DNA from: Chryseobacterium aurantiacum | GTDB lineage: Bacteria > Bacteroidota > Bacteroidia > Flavobacteriales > Weeksellaceae | Assembly: GCF_003020585.1 (NCBI RefSeq) | Contig: NZ_PXUE01000001.1 | Coordinates: 558,001 to 622,000, forward strand | DNA length: 64,000 bases | Direction of reading: 5' to 3' | Shown here: piece by piece, positions 33,382-41,301 of the stretch | How the letters are laid out: each line of letters opens with the position of its first letter | How positions within the stretch are numbered: the stretch's first letter is position 1 | Position numbers and translations under genes: made by a program | The notes under the pieces: model-generated | Seen by the model: only the letters and a program-made list of their open reading frames with translations | Database searches by the model: none | Told to the model about the DNA's origin: nothing

Positions 33382-33979
33382 AAAGTTTTTGTTGGTCCTT
33401 ATTAAGTAAAGCATAAAAGAGGTTCATCTGCAGAAGCGTATAATGCTGAATAGCTGCTTTTTTATTAAGCTTTGATATTAATCGGTTGTGGGTAAGCCAG
33501 TTGTCTGCAATAATGAAGATCTGTTCTGTAAGACAATCTACAATAAAATCCGGAATATCTTTTTGAAAAATATTATTCTTCTGAAAACCCGAAAAAATCA
33601 CTTGAAACTCCTCTTTTCTGTTGAAATTAATTTTTTCATAATTAGATTCTATCTCAGGAAGTTTTTTAAGAATATCTACAAAATTGATAAAAATGAACCG
33701 ATACGAGTAGAAAATTTCACAAGTAGAGTAGGTAAACTTATAGAGGTCCTCCAGTGTTGTTACCTCCATTTTTTTCATCTCATTCAGCAGGTCATCCATT
33801 TTCAGAGTAAGTTCATCAAAAAGGATCTTGATAATATCCTCAGAATGCTTGAAGTGATAATGCAGGTTTCCGGCACTTATAGCAAGTTCGGCCGCAATAT
33901 GCCTTGTGGTAATATTGTTGTATCCCTTTTCATTAAAGAGTTCCAGTGCTTTAGACAGAATTTTTTCTTTTGTGTTCAT
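33359..33979 (-). CDS. TetR/AcrR family transcriptional regulator (DUF-type flavobacterial)
   Basis: The 206-residue protein has the N-terminal TetR helix-turn-helix (KILSKALELFNEKGYNNITTRHIAAELAISAGNLHYHFKHSEDI). An all-helical ligand domain follows, with no recognisable pocket signature. It is the first gene of a minus-strand unit with GNAT, AraC and a quinone-reductase-like gene. A 26-bp perfect palindrome lies 45 bases before its start and just upstream of the divergent gene, the expected place for its operator. Confidence 0.9.
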   Translation of the reverse strand: MNTKEKILSKALELFNEKGYNNITTRHIAAELAISAGNLHYHFKHSEDIIKILFDELTLKMDDLLNEMKKMEVTTLEDLYKFTYSTCEIFYSYRFIFINFVDILKKLPEIESNYEKINFNRKEEFQVIFSGFQKNNIFQKDIPDFIVDCLTEQIFIIADNWLTHNRLISKLNKKAAIQHYTLLQMNLFYALLNKDQQKLYEQQYIK

Positions 33980-34023
33980 GATTCAAATATAAGAATATAA
34001 GAACTGTGTTAAATCATATTTTC

Positions 34024-34049
34024 AAAATTAGAACAATTGTTCTAATTTT
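34024..34049. promoter_or_regulatory. 26-bp perfect palindrome, likely TetR operator
   Basis: aaaattagaacaa followed by its exact reverse complement ttgttctaatttt. It lies between the TetR gene start (33979) and the divergent -7 box at 34052, so a bound dimer would block both promoters. Confidence 0.75.
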
Positions 34050-34051
34050 AA

Positions 34052-34059
34052 TATCTTTG
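34052..34059 (+). promoter_or_regulatory. Promoter -7 box for the small-protein operon
   Basis: TATCTTTG begins 3 bases after the palindrome and 28 bases before the ATG at 34080. Confidence 0.55.
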
Positions 34060-34079
34060 TAGTATCAAATTGTATTACA

Positions 34080-34214
34080 ATGGAGGGAAAACAAAAATTT
34101 GATTACAACGCAGCACCAAAAAATGAAAAGAAAAATGAAACAGATTTACAGGATATAGTGGCAAAAGCTCTGCAGATCATCATTGGATTTATTATGGCAG
34201 TTCTGCATATGTAA
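34080..34214 (+). CDS. Small 44-residue protein with one membrane helix
   Basis: The ATG at 34080 opens MEGKQKFDYNAAPKNEKKNE and the protein ends in a hydrophobic helix (residues 25-44, AKALQIIIGFIMAVLHM). Its stop codon overlaps the ATG of the next gene (TAATG), a sign of translational coupling. It is directly behind the palindrome and the -7 box. It is short enough to be missed by gene finders. I do not recognise the family; a membrane-associated helper of the next protein is possible. Confidence 0.65.
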   Translation: MEGKQKFDYNAAPKNEKKNETDLQDIVAKALQIIIGFIMAVLHM

Positions 34215-34567
34215 TGAAAAAGAGAATTTCATATTGGTTTTTATTGGGTCTGGTAGTTTGGGTGGCTATTGTCCTGTTGAGACAGAACCATATTTATATT
34301 CCTGTCATTAATGATCATTTCACAGATTTTATCACAGTTCCCATGTATTGTTATCTGATTGAATATATGATGAACGCCTTATTGGGGTTTCGTTGGAAAC
34401 CTGATCTCAGGTTTGTTTTGACCTCAGTTATATATCTCTCTTTTCTTTTTGAAATTCTTTGCCCAAAGCTATCGGAACATTTTACAGGAGATGTTTTTGA
34501 TGCATTGGCCTATTTTACGGGAGGCATGATATATTATATTTTTAAGATCAGACCAACTTATATTTAA
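34214..34567 (+). CDS. Small integral membrane protein, 117 residues
   Basis: The protein has about four membrane helices and a C-terminal FEILCPKLSEHFTGDVFDAL segment. This is a charged motif between helices that recalls VanZ-like or magnesium-citrate-transporter-annotated flavobacterial proteins, but the similarity is too weak to name a function. It is coupled to the 44-residue protein and probably repressed by the neighbouring TetR. Confidence 0.65.
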   Translation: MKKRISYWFLLGLVVWVAIVLLRQNHIYIPVINDHFTDFITVPMYCYLIEYMMNALLGFRWKPDLRFVLTSVIYLSFLFEILCPKLSEHFTGDVFDALAYFTGGMIYYIFKIRPTYI

Positions 34568-34589
34568 AGATAACCGCCATTAATTTTAA

Positions 34590-34636
34590 TAAAAAAACCG
34601 ACAGAACCTTATATGTAGGAACTGCCGGTCGGGGTT
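34590..34636 (-). terminator. Intrinsic terminator of the beta-barrel receptor gene
   Basis: On the minus strand the stem accggcag / ctgtcggt is followed by a run of seven U. It lies 44 bases beyond the receptor stop. Confidence 0.7.
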
Positions 34637-34679
34637 ATAGTTTCTATCCTGTTTTTATATTGAATTCAATTGATCTGTT

Positions 34680-37052
34680 TTAATTGTTGCCTCCACCCGC
34701 TCTGTTAGATTCTTCAAATTTCACCTGTTTGGTAGCTCCTTTTACATTGTTGTTCCCGAATTTATAGGTAAGAGAAAGGTGTATATTTCTTGTAATTCCC
34801 TTGTATTGATAATCTATATTGTAGGTTGGATAATACTCTATTCCTTTTTCACGGTTGGTATTCAGAATATCATTGAGATAAAGATTCACAAGAAGTTTTT
34901 TATCCATCAGACTGAGCTTCATTCCCGTATACAATGAAGCATTGGTATAATAATAGGTATTTCCGTTTCTGTTAGGGAGGCTTCCCCAAAGGCCAAGCAT
35001 CAGGGTAACTGTTTTTTCTTTGTTAAGGAAAAAGTTGTTATCAATATTAATGTTGGCACTGTAGCCTGCCGGTGTAGATATAATGGCAGGATCGTAGGAT
35101 TTTGATTTTGCATAGAACCCATTCACAAAAACATTGGATTCAAGCCATTTCAGTTTGTTGTAGTTGTAACTGATGTTGATTCCTGCCTGATCTTCATTGT
35201 AAAAGTTTTTGGCAACGGTGTATCTGTAATTGTCATCTACCATTTGAACCCTGTCCCAGCTGTCCTTATTGTAATTATAGTATAATGTGACATTAAAATT
35301 GTTATTTAACACATATCCTAGTTCAAAGTTATCGGAAAACGATGGCAACAAGTAAGGATTCCCGGTTGTATATTCATAATTTGAAATAAAATATTTAAAT
35401 GGATTCAGATTGCCAAAATACGGACGTGAAATTCTACGTGAATAGTTCATTGAAAATGAATGATTCTCGTTCGGTTTATAGCTTAAATAGGCGGTTGGGA
35501 AAAACTTACCATACTTGATGTTTGCAGAAGTATCATCATTCATGGAAACTCCCTCCAGCGTAGTGTACTCGTAGCGAAGCCCAGCTTTTGCATCCCATTT
35601 TTCATTAATTTTAAAATTGGTAGAAAAGTAAGCGGCATAGTTTTCTTCATTATAGAGAAACGTGTTGGTCTTATCCGTATTAAGATTATATTGTCCATCC
35701 TTAATATCAAAGAAATTAAAGTCCGAATCATTTTTAATCTTCGTATACTTTACCCCTGACTCTGTTTTAATTTTGCCAAAGGTTTTTTCAAGATCAGCCT
35801 GCCCCGAATAGATTTTGTATTTGCTGATAGGATTAGCCATCGTATAAACTGTTTCAGGACTCAGGGTATTAGAAAAGTTTCTTCCATTGGAGTTGTTGAG
35901 CATCATATTGGCCGTTAAATTTAATTTTCCGCCCGTGCTGTCTATCTTAGCCTCATAAAATGCCGTTGCATTGTGAACATCCCTACTATTTCTGTTACTG
36001 AAATTAGAGTTAATGTTCACCAGGCCTTTATCATTAAATCTGGTTGAAGTGTTTTCACTCCTTTCCCAAGGATTGTTGTGTGAATAATTGTAGTTGAACC
36101 CTGCCACATTTTTATCATTGATCTTGTATTCAGCCTTTATATTTCCACTTTTGTATTTATAATTATTAAGGTTATCACTATCTCTGTTCCAGAAATTATT
36201 GTTTGTAGTACCCATCATATTGCTGTAAGTATTGTATTGCCAATAATTATCTCCAACCGAAAGATTAGTGCTTAAAGAAAGCTTTTCTCCCTGATAATTA
36301 AAAGTAGCCCCACTTCTGGCGGAAACTGTTGGTTTTCCCCAAAAATAATTTCCTGAAGTCTGAAGAGAACCATTCCAGCCAAGGTTGGCATTCTTTTTCA
36401 AAATAATGTTGATCAGTCCGCTTTTTCCCTCTGCATCATACTTTGCCGGTGGGGTGGTGATAACCTCAATCTTAAGGATATCATCAGAACGTAGAGTCTT
36501 CAGATAATTAATAAGTTCCTGCCCGTTCAGGTTCAGAAGCCTGTCATTGATCATAACAGCCACATTGCTTTTTCCTGCAATGCTTATGGCTTCATCACTT
36601 GTTTTTACCATGGGAGTTTTGGCTAAAGCTTCTATCGCATCAATTCCCTGGGAAGCCACAGAGTTTTCCACATTAAAGACCAGGCGGTCTACCTTTCTCT
36701 CGAATAATTTTTTCTTCACAGTAACGGTCACCCCTTCTACTTTCTGTACAACGGGTTCTTCCTTAATCTGAACATCCTTTCTGGCATTGCCTTTTACTGT
36801 AATATTTTCACTATTGGTTTTTACCCCATCTTTTATGACTTCTAGTAAGTAATTTCCATTTTCTTTTAAGGGAATTTTAAACGCTCCTTTTTCATCTGTA
36901 ATTGCAGAAAATTTAGCAGCGTCTTTTGTAATCAGTACTTCAGTTTCAGATACAGGTTTATTGGTATTATCGGTAACGGTTCCTTCAATACTTTGAGCAT
37001 AAATAAAAGAGGTGGAGATAAGACTTATAAGAAGAATAATCCTTCGGTTCAT
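34680..37052 (-). CDS. Outer membrane beta-barrel receptor (TonB-dependent type)
   Basis: The start at 37052 (MNRRIILLISLISTSFIYAQ) gives 790 residues with a signal peptide; an earlier in-frame ATG would add 37 residues that hide the signal. A carboxypeptidase-regulatory-like domain (SIEGTVTDNTNKPVSETEVLI) is followed by a plug (VMINDRLLNLNGQELINYLK, IEVITTPPAKYDAEGKSGLI) and a long aromatic-rich barrel of the OMP_b-brl_3 type. These receptors import siderophores, peptides or glycans, but the ligand cannot be told. No SusD partner lies beside it. Confidence 0.85.
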   Translation of the reverse strand: MNRRIILLISLISTSFIYAQSIEGTVTDNTNKPVSETEVLITKDAAKFSAITDEKGAFKIPLKENGNYLLEVIKDGVKTNSENITVKGNARKDVQIKEEPVVQKVEGVTVTVKKKLFERKVDRLVFNVENSVASQGIDAIEALAKTPMVKTSDEAISIAGKSNVAVMINDRLLNLNGQELINYLKTLRSDDILKIEVITTPPAKYDAEGKSGLINIILKKNANLGWNGSLQTSGNYFWGKPTVSARSGATFNYQGEKLSLSTNLSVGDNYWQYNTYSNMMGTTNNNFWNRDSDNLNNYKYKSGNIKAEYKINDKNVAGFNYNYSHNNPWERSENTSTRFNDKGLVNINSNFSNRNSRDVHNATAFYEAKIDSTGGKLNLTANMMLNNSNGRNFSNTLSPETVYTMANPISKYKIYSGQADLEKTFGKIKTESGVKYTKIKNDSDFNFFDIKDGQYNLNTDKTNTFLYNEENYAAYFSTNFKINEKWDAKAGLRYEYTTLEGVSMNDDTSANIKYGKFFPTAYLSYKPNENHSFSMNYSRRISRPYFGNLNPFKYFISNYEYTTGNPYLLPSFSDNFELGYVLNNNFNVTLYYNYNKDSWDRVQMVDDNYRYTVAKNFYNEDQAGINISYNYNKLKWLESNVFVNGFYAKSKSYDPAIISTPAGYSANINIDNNFFLNKEKTVTLMLGLWGSLPNRNGNTYYYTNASLYTGMKLSLMDKKLLVNLYLNDILNTNREKGIEYYPTYNIDYQYKGITRNIHLSLTYKFGNNNVKGATKQVKFEESNRAGGGNN

Positions 37053-37153
37053 GTTTCGTTTTTTATACAAGACAATTAAAAATTGCAGGATATTACATGA
37101 CTTTATGAAAAATATTTCTTCAGTATTGCCGCAAAAAGGAATAAGTAAGAAAT

Positions 37154-37186
37154 AAAAAATCACTCATATCAATGATGAATGAGTGT
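37154..37186 (-). terminator. Intrinsic terminator of the 204-residue protein gene
   Basis: The stem cactcat / atgagtg read on the minus strand is followed by TTTTTT. It lies 47 bases beyond the stop at 37233. Confidence 0.65.
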
Positions 37187-37232
37187 TAGATTTTGAAGTG
37201 TTAAATGATGATAAAGAAATGCTTTTTTTATA

Positions 37233-37847
37233 TTAAAGCTGGATAATGGAACCTTTATAAAACTTGGTTAAATCATACAAATCACTGAAATAATGTTGCA
37301 GATTCGCGTTATCATTTTTCTCGAAAGTTTCTAAGTTTGCTTGCTTTTCGGCGAGTACATATAAAGACTGATAATCAGACTTCAGATAGTCATAAAGAAT
37401 ATTTTCTTTACCCTGTTCCTTGTTGATTATTTCCGTTAAAAAGATTCCGTAGACCAGAAACTGGTTAAAATTTTCAGCATTAACGATATAATTGAGATCT
37501 TGCTGAAAGAGTTTTTCATAATTGGACAGAATCTGTAGAAAGTTTTCCACATGATGGGTAGACGGAATTTCATAAAAAAGATCTATTCCGTGGATGAATA
37601 ATTGAGTCTTTATTTCCTCATCATCCGAGTGATACATTTTGCTGAACCATGAAAAAATACTTAACAGTTCCGCTTTGGTTAGCTCTTCCACAGAGTCTTT
37701 TACCTTATCTTTAATGATCTCAAGGCTGGCTTTTCCGCTAGGTTGCAAAAAGGTTAAGATATTTTCTTCTTCACGGCAGAGTTTATTGTACAAATTAATT
37801 TTGGCAATATTCGGATTGGTTTTGATGAAATAAAGTTCTTCTGCCAT
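37233..37847 (-). CDS. Hypothetical helical protein
   Basis: The 204-residue protein is not recognised. It is rich in Glu, Leu, Asn and Tyr, has no signal peptide or membrane helix, and appears all-helical, with segments such as ELTKAELLSIFSWFSKMYHS and HVENFLQILSNYEKLFQQD. It stands alone between two terminator-like elements and carries no motif that suggests catalysis. Confidence 0.6.
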   Translation of the reverse strand: MAEELYFIKTNPNIAKINLYNKLCREEENILTFLQPSGKASLEIIKDKVKDSVEELTKAELLSIFSWFSKMYHSDDEEIKTQLFIHGIDLFYEIPSTHHVENFLQILSNYEKLFQQDLNYIVNAENFNQFLVYGIFLTEIINKEQGKENILYDYLKSDYQSLYVLAEKQANLETFEKNDNANLQHYFSDLYDLTKFYKGSIIQL

Positions 37848-37984
37848 GTCTATTGACCAAATAATTTTATAAAATGGTAATTAAAGATACAAAATATGCA
37901 GAAACTACCTCCAAAAAGTATTATGTATTGAATGGAAAGGAAAATTATAGCTCTATGAAATTTTTAATTCTCAATATCAATAAG

Positions 37985-38467
37985 TTAAAGAGTCTCATGA
38001 AGGGCTATCCTGTTTCCCTCTGAATCTTCAAATTCAGCCACGGCAAAACCATATTTTTCGTCAGTTTTCTTGGGGTAGAGTATCTTTCCTCCCTGTTGAA
38101 CCACCTTGTTTAAAGTAACCTCAATATTTTCCGTTTTAAAGTAAATAATAACACCACTTTTTGAGGGTTTATACACATCTCCTTTGGCTAAAGCACCGGT
38201 GATGCCACTGTTTTTATCCTCAAAAGGGAATAATGCCATTTCATAATGATCAATAATCTCCTTGTCAAAGCTAAAATTAAAAACAGCAGAATAAAATTTT
38301 TCGGCGCGTTCAAGATCATTAACAGGGATTTCGAAATAAACAACAGGATTAGTCTTGCTCATAACTTTTGTGGGAAAGGTTTTCTGTGGCTGGTTACAAG
38401 ATATACAGGTCAAAATTAAAAATAGTAATAATGACTGCTGCAAACTCATAGAGATGATTCTATTCAA
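37985..38467 (-). CDS. VOC superfamily protein with lipoprotein signal
   Basis: The 160-residue protein has an N-terminal hydrophobic signal (LLLFLILTCISC) whose cysteine (C24) would be lipid-modified. An in-frame ATG at 38449 is an alternative start just before the signal. A single vicinal-oxygen-chelate (glyoxalase/bleomycin-resistance-like) module follows: VVYFEIPVNDLERAEKFYSAVFNF, KSGVIIYFKTENIEVTLNKVVQQGG and FAVAEFEDSEGNRIALHE. VOC proteins usually work in the cytoplasm, so surface or periplasmic anchoring is unusual. The substrate is unknown. Confidence 0.78.
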   Translation of the reverse strand: MNRIISMSLQQSLLLFLILTCISCNQPQKTFPTKVMSKTNPVVYFEIPVNDLERAEKFYSAVFNFSFDKEIIDHYEMALFPFEDKNSGITGALAKGDVYKPSKSGVIIYFKTENIEVTLNKVVQQGGKILYPKKTDEKYGFAVAEFEDSEGNRIALHETL

Positions 38468-38486
38468 GCCGTTTCTTATTTTGAAA

Positions 38487-39152
38487 TTATTTTTTAAATG
38501 ATGGCAGTTCCTTTATGGTTGGATCAAATACCATTTCAGCAGCTATTTTCTTAATCAGGTATCTTGCTACAGAAAGAGGATGTTCCGGAAATTCAGGGTC
38601 ATATTTTTCCAGTTCCGACTTATTCATGGGAGTTCCTTGTTTAAAGTCTGCATCATAAGGGTCTTCAAACCAGTTAGTCATGGTTTCTTCATCTAATTCT
38701 ACTTCCCCGGTTTCCATCAATCTGCTCAGAATAACAGCATCCCTCATTCCCGTAATACCAATTTCATTCGCCTGAATTTTTACAACATAGCTGCAATTTT
38801 CAAAAGGAATCGTTAGGGATGCAATGTAGACCATTCCTGTTTCCTGTTGCGGAATTTTAATAATGGTTTTTACCGCAGGAATATCATGAATATGAAGAAT
38901 ATCTGTTTCTATGGTACCCCCATTGGAAGTGGCTGCAATATTTCTGTAAAACTTTTTCAGATAATCCAGATCCTTTGCAGTAGGAAGATCAGGTTCTTTA
39001 TCAAAAAAGTGCAAAACAATAAGGGCAGACTGCTGTGGGTTAACCCATCTGACAGCATCTTCATCTTCTGATAATTTATTCCATCCCTGATCCGGAACTG
39101 TTATAGAAAGAATACTAGCTTTATTTTTTTTCTTCTTAAATAAGTTGAACAT
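38487..39152 (-). CDS. Hypothetical protein (221 residues)
   Basis: Not recognised. The N-terminus is very basic (MFNLFKKKKNKAS), then a mixed alpha/beta domain with strands such as ALIVLHFFDKE and CSYVVKIQANEIG. No signal, no membrane helix and no cysteine cluster. It is 19 bases upstream of the VOC lipoprotein gene on the same strand, so the two may be co-transcribed. It is divergent from the TetR/MFS genes. Confidence 0.55.
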   Translation of the reverse strand: MFNLFKKKKNKASILSITVPDQGWNKLSEDEDAVRWVNPQQSALIVLHFFDKEPDLPTAKDLDYLKKFYRNIAATSNGGTIETDILHIHDIPAVKTIIKIPQQETGMVYIASLTIPFENCSYVVKIQANEIGITGMRDAVILSRLMETGEVELDEETMTNWFEDPYDADFKQGTPMNKSELEKYDPEFPEHPLSVARYLIKKIAAEMVFDPTIKELPSFKK

Positions 39153-39220
39153 GGTTTGTTTTTTACTGTTTAAAGGTTATTCTTTAATCCTATTTAAAAA
39201 TACAATTTTTCCTTAATCTA

Positions 39221-39244
39221 AAAATAGATAGACTTATCTATTTT
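39221..39244. promoter_or_regulatory. Palindromic operator candidate before the TetR/MFS gene pair
   Basis: aaaatagata-gact-tatctatttt has 10-bp perfect arms. It contains the 12-mer tagacttatcta (TAGA-N4-TCTA) and ends 6 bases before the TetR gene's -7 box, the place for autorepression. Confidence 0.75.
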
Positions 39245-39249
39245 TTATG

Positions 39250-39257
39250 TAGATTTG
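39250..39257 (+). promoter_or_regulatory. Promoter -7 box of the TetR gene
   Basis: TAGATTTG fits TAnnTTTG and lies 14 bases before the ATG at 39271. Confidence 0.6.
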
Positions 39258-39270
39258 TAAAAATTTTAGA

Positions 39271-39834
39271 ATGAAAAAAGAAAAAGTTCACGACAGAATC
39301 ATTAGGGTAGCCTCAGAACTCTTCTATAAGCAAGGATATAATTCTACAGGGATTAATCAGATTATTGCAGAAGCTGATATCGCTATTGGCTCCTTGTACA
39401 ATCATTTTTCATCCAAAAATGACCTTCTTCAGGCATATTTGATTCAAGAAGAGATAGGTTGGTTTGAAGGCTTTGAAAAGAGTATCGCCAATATTGAGGA
39501 ACCAAAGGAAAAAATTATTGCGGTGATTGATTATCGAAAAAAACTACAGCAGTCTTCAGGGTTTGCAGGATGTCATTTCATCAAAATTATCTCTGAAATA
39601 GGAGACGGGAATGCAGTGGTCTCAGATTTTGTTAAAAAACATAAGGATAAACAAAAAGAAATGATCCGAATCATTGTAAAAGAATACAGTGATAAACATC
39701 AATTGGAAGATGCCAGCTTAATGGCAGATCAAGTTTTCCTTTTAATAGAGGGAGCGGTAGTTACTTCCACAATTTCTAAAAAGAATGATTCTTTCGATCA
39801 GGTGAAAAAAATGATTAAGGGTTTATTACCTTAA
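39271..39834 (+). CDS. TetR/AcrR family transcriptional regulator
   Basis: The 187-residue protein has the TetR helix-turn-helix (RVASELFYKQGYNSTGINQIIAEADIAIGSLYNHFSSKNDLL). A C-terminal ligand domain contains CHFIKIISEIGDGNAVVSDF and is similar to TetR_C regulators of drug efflux. It is followed 39 bases later by a multidrug-type MFS gene. Matching palindromes lie before both genes, so it probably represses itself and the pump until a substrate binds. Confidence 0.9.
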   Translation: MKKEKVHDRIIRVASELFYKQGYNSTGINQIIAEADIAIGSLYNHFSSKNDLLQAYLIQEEIGWFEGFEKSIANIEEPKEKIIAVIDYRKKLQQSSGFAGCHFIKIISEIGDGNAVVSDFVKKHKDKQKEMIRIIVKEYSDKHQLEDASLMADQVFLLIEGAVVTSTISKKNDSFDQVKKMIKGLLP

Positions 39835-39850
39835 TTTTTTTTAATTATAA

Positions 39851-39870
39851 AAAATAGATATATCTATATA
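39851..39870. promoter_or_regulatory. Second palindromic operator, before the MFS gene
   Basis: aaaatagatatatctatata contains tagatatatcta, the same TAGA-N4-TCTA 12-mer form found before the TetR gene. It lies in the 39-base gap, 3 bases from the MFS start codon. Confidence 0.65.
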
Positions 39871-39873
39871 AAA

Positions 39874-41274
39874 ATGAAACATAACTCTCTGAAATTAATT
39901 GTTATACTTTTTGGACAACTGTTAACTATAATGGATATTTTTATTATTAACGTATCCATTCCTTCTATACAACAGAGCATTCATGCCTCCAATGGGGAAA
40001 TGCAGTTTATTATAGCGGCATATCTTATTGGTTTTGCTTCCTTTCTGATTACCGGAGGGAGATTAGGTGATTTATATGGCAGGAAAAAAATCTTCAATAT
40101 CGGGCTTATATTTTTCATGATCAGTTCCATAGCCTGTGGGATTTCATCAGGAGCTGCTCAGCTTATTACTTCAAGATTGATACAGGGAGTAAGCGCTGCA
40201 ATGATGTCTCCACAGGTACTTTCCATGATACAGACTTTATTTCCGGAGCATGAAGAACGTACAAAAGCAATGGGATGGTATGGAATTACAATTGGAATAG
40301 GAACTATTTTAGGCCAGTTTTTAGGAGGGTATTTTTCTTCATTAACGATATTTGAAGAGTCTTGGAGGCTTATTTTTCTCATCAATATTCCTATTTGTCT
40401 TCTTGCTGTTTTTTATAGTTTAAAACAATTGGATGAGTCAAAGACAGAAGAAAGCCAATCTTTTGATGTCTGGGGCGTTTTGGTATTGTCTGCAGGACTT
40501 TTTGGAGCTACGTATGCTTTAACGGATTCCGAAAAAGATGGGTTTACCATTCAAAATATATTGCTGGTTGCTGTTTCTGCCTGTATTTTAATATTCTTTA
40601 TAAAAAATCAGAAGGATAAACTGAAGAAAAAAAAATCATACTTAATTGATTTTAAGTTGTTTCAATATAAAAACTTTAACCTGGGGATTATAGCGGTTTC
40701 TTTCTTTTTTATTATGCTCGATTCCTATTTTTACATTCTCTCATTATTTTTCCAGGATGGATTAAAAATGAGTCCCCTGAATGCAGGAGAAATCATTGTT
40801 TTTCAGGGATCTGGATTTATTTTGGCTTCCGTTTTTTCCATAAAATTCATTTTAAAATATGGTAAAAAAGCATTGATTGTAGGATTAGGGTTTATTATTA
40901 TGATTCTATTTTTTCAGATTTTATTCTTCCAAACATCAACAGACTTTTATCTTTTATGCCTATTGTTGTTCCTGCACGGGGTCGGAGTAGGTTCCATCAT
41001 TCCGTCACTGGCGAATATTGCTTTATCCGGTATGTCAGAAAAACTGATGGGAAATGCATCAGGTGTTTATAATACATTTCAACAGATTGCGGCCATTATT
41101 GGCATTGTAGCCATTGGAAGTGTTTTTTATTATTTTCTTGGAAAAAAACCTTTAATACAGGATTACCATAATGCTTTTTCAGCAACTGTAATCATTAATA
41201 TTGTTTGTTTGGTTTTTGCCATGGCTGTTGTTATTAAAGTACCGGCAAATGTTCTTCCTAAAAGAAAAAACTAA
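39874..41274 (+). CDS. MFS drug-efflux transporter, DHA2 (14-helix) family
   Basis: The 466-residue protein has about 14 membrane helices and the DHA2/EmrB-QacA signature: MDIFIINVSIPSIQ in helix 1, the loop 2-3 motif GGRLGDLYGRKKIF (motif A) and IIPSLANIALSGMSEKLMGNASG in the second half. It should be a proton-driven exporter of drugs or other lipophilic compounds in the inner membrane. It has no adaptor or outer-membrane partner nearby. Regulation by the upstream TetR is likely. Confidence 0.9.
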   Translation: MKHNSLKLIVILFGQLLTIMDIFIINVSIPSIQQSIHASNGEMQFIIAAYLIGFASFLITGGRLGDLYGRKKIFNIGLIFFMISSIACGISSGAAQLITSRLIQGVSAAMMSPQVLSMIQTLFPEHEERTKAMGWYGITIGIGTILGQFLGGYFSSLTIFEESWRLIFLINIPICLLAVFYSLKQLDESKTEESQSFDVWGVLVLSAGLFGATYALTDSEKDGFTIQNILLVAVSACILIFFIKNQKDKLKKKKSYLIDFKLFQYKNFNLGIIAVSFFFIMLDSYFYILSLFFQDGLKMSPLNAGEIIVFQGSGFILASVFSIKFILKYGKKALIVGLGFIIMILFFQILFFQTSTDFYLLCLLLFLHGVGVGSIIPSLANIALSGMSEKLMGNASGVYNTFQQIAAIIGIVAIGSVFYYFLGKKPLIQDYHNAFSATVIINIVCLVFAMAVVIKVPANVLPKRKN

Positions 41275-41301
41275 CATAGAAAAATCATCTACGCTCTATT
41301 T

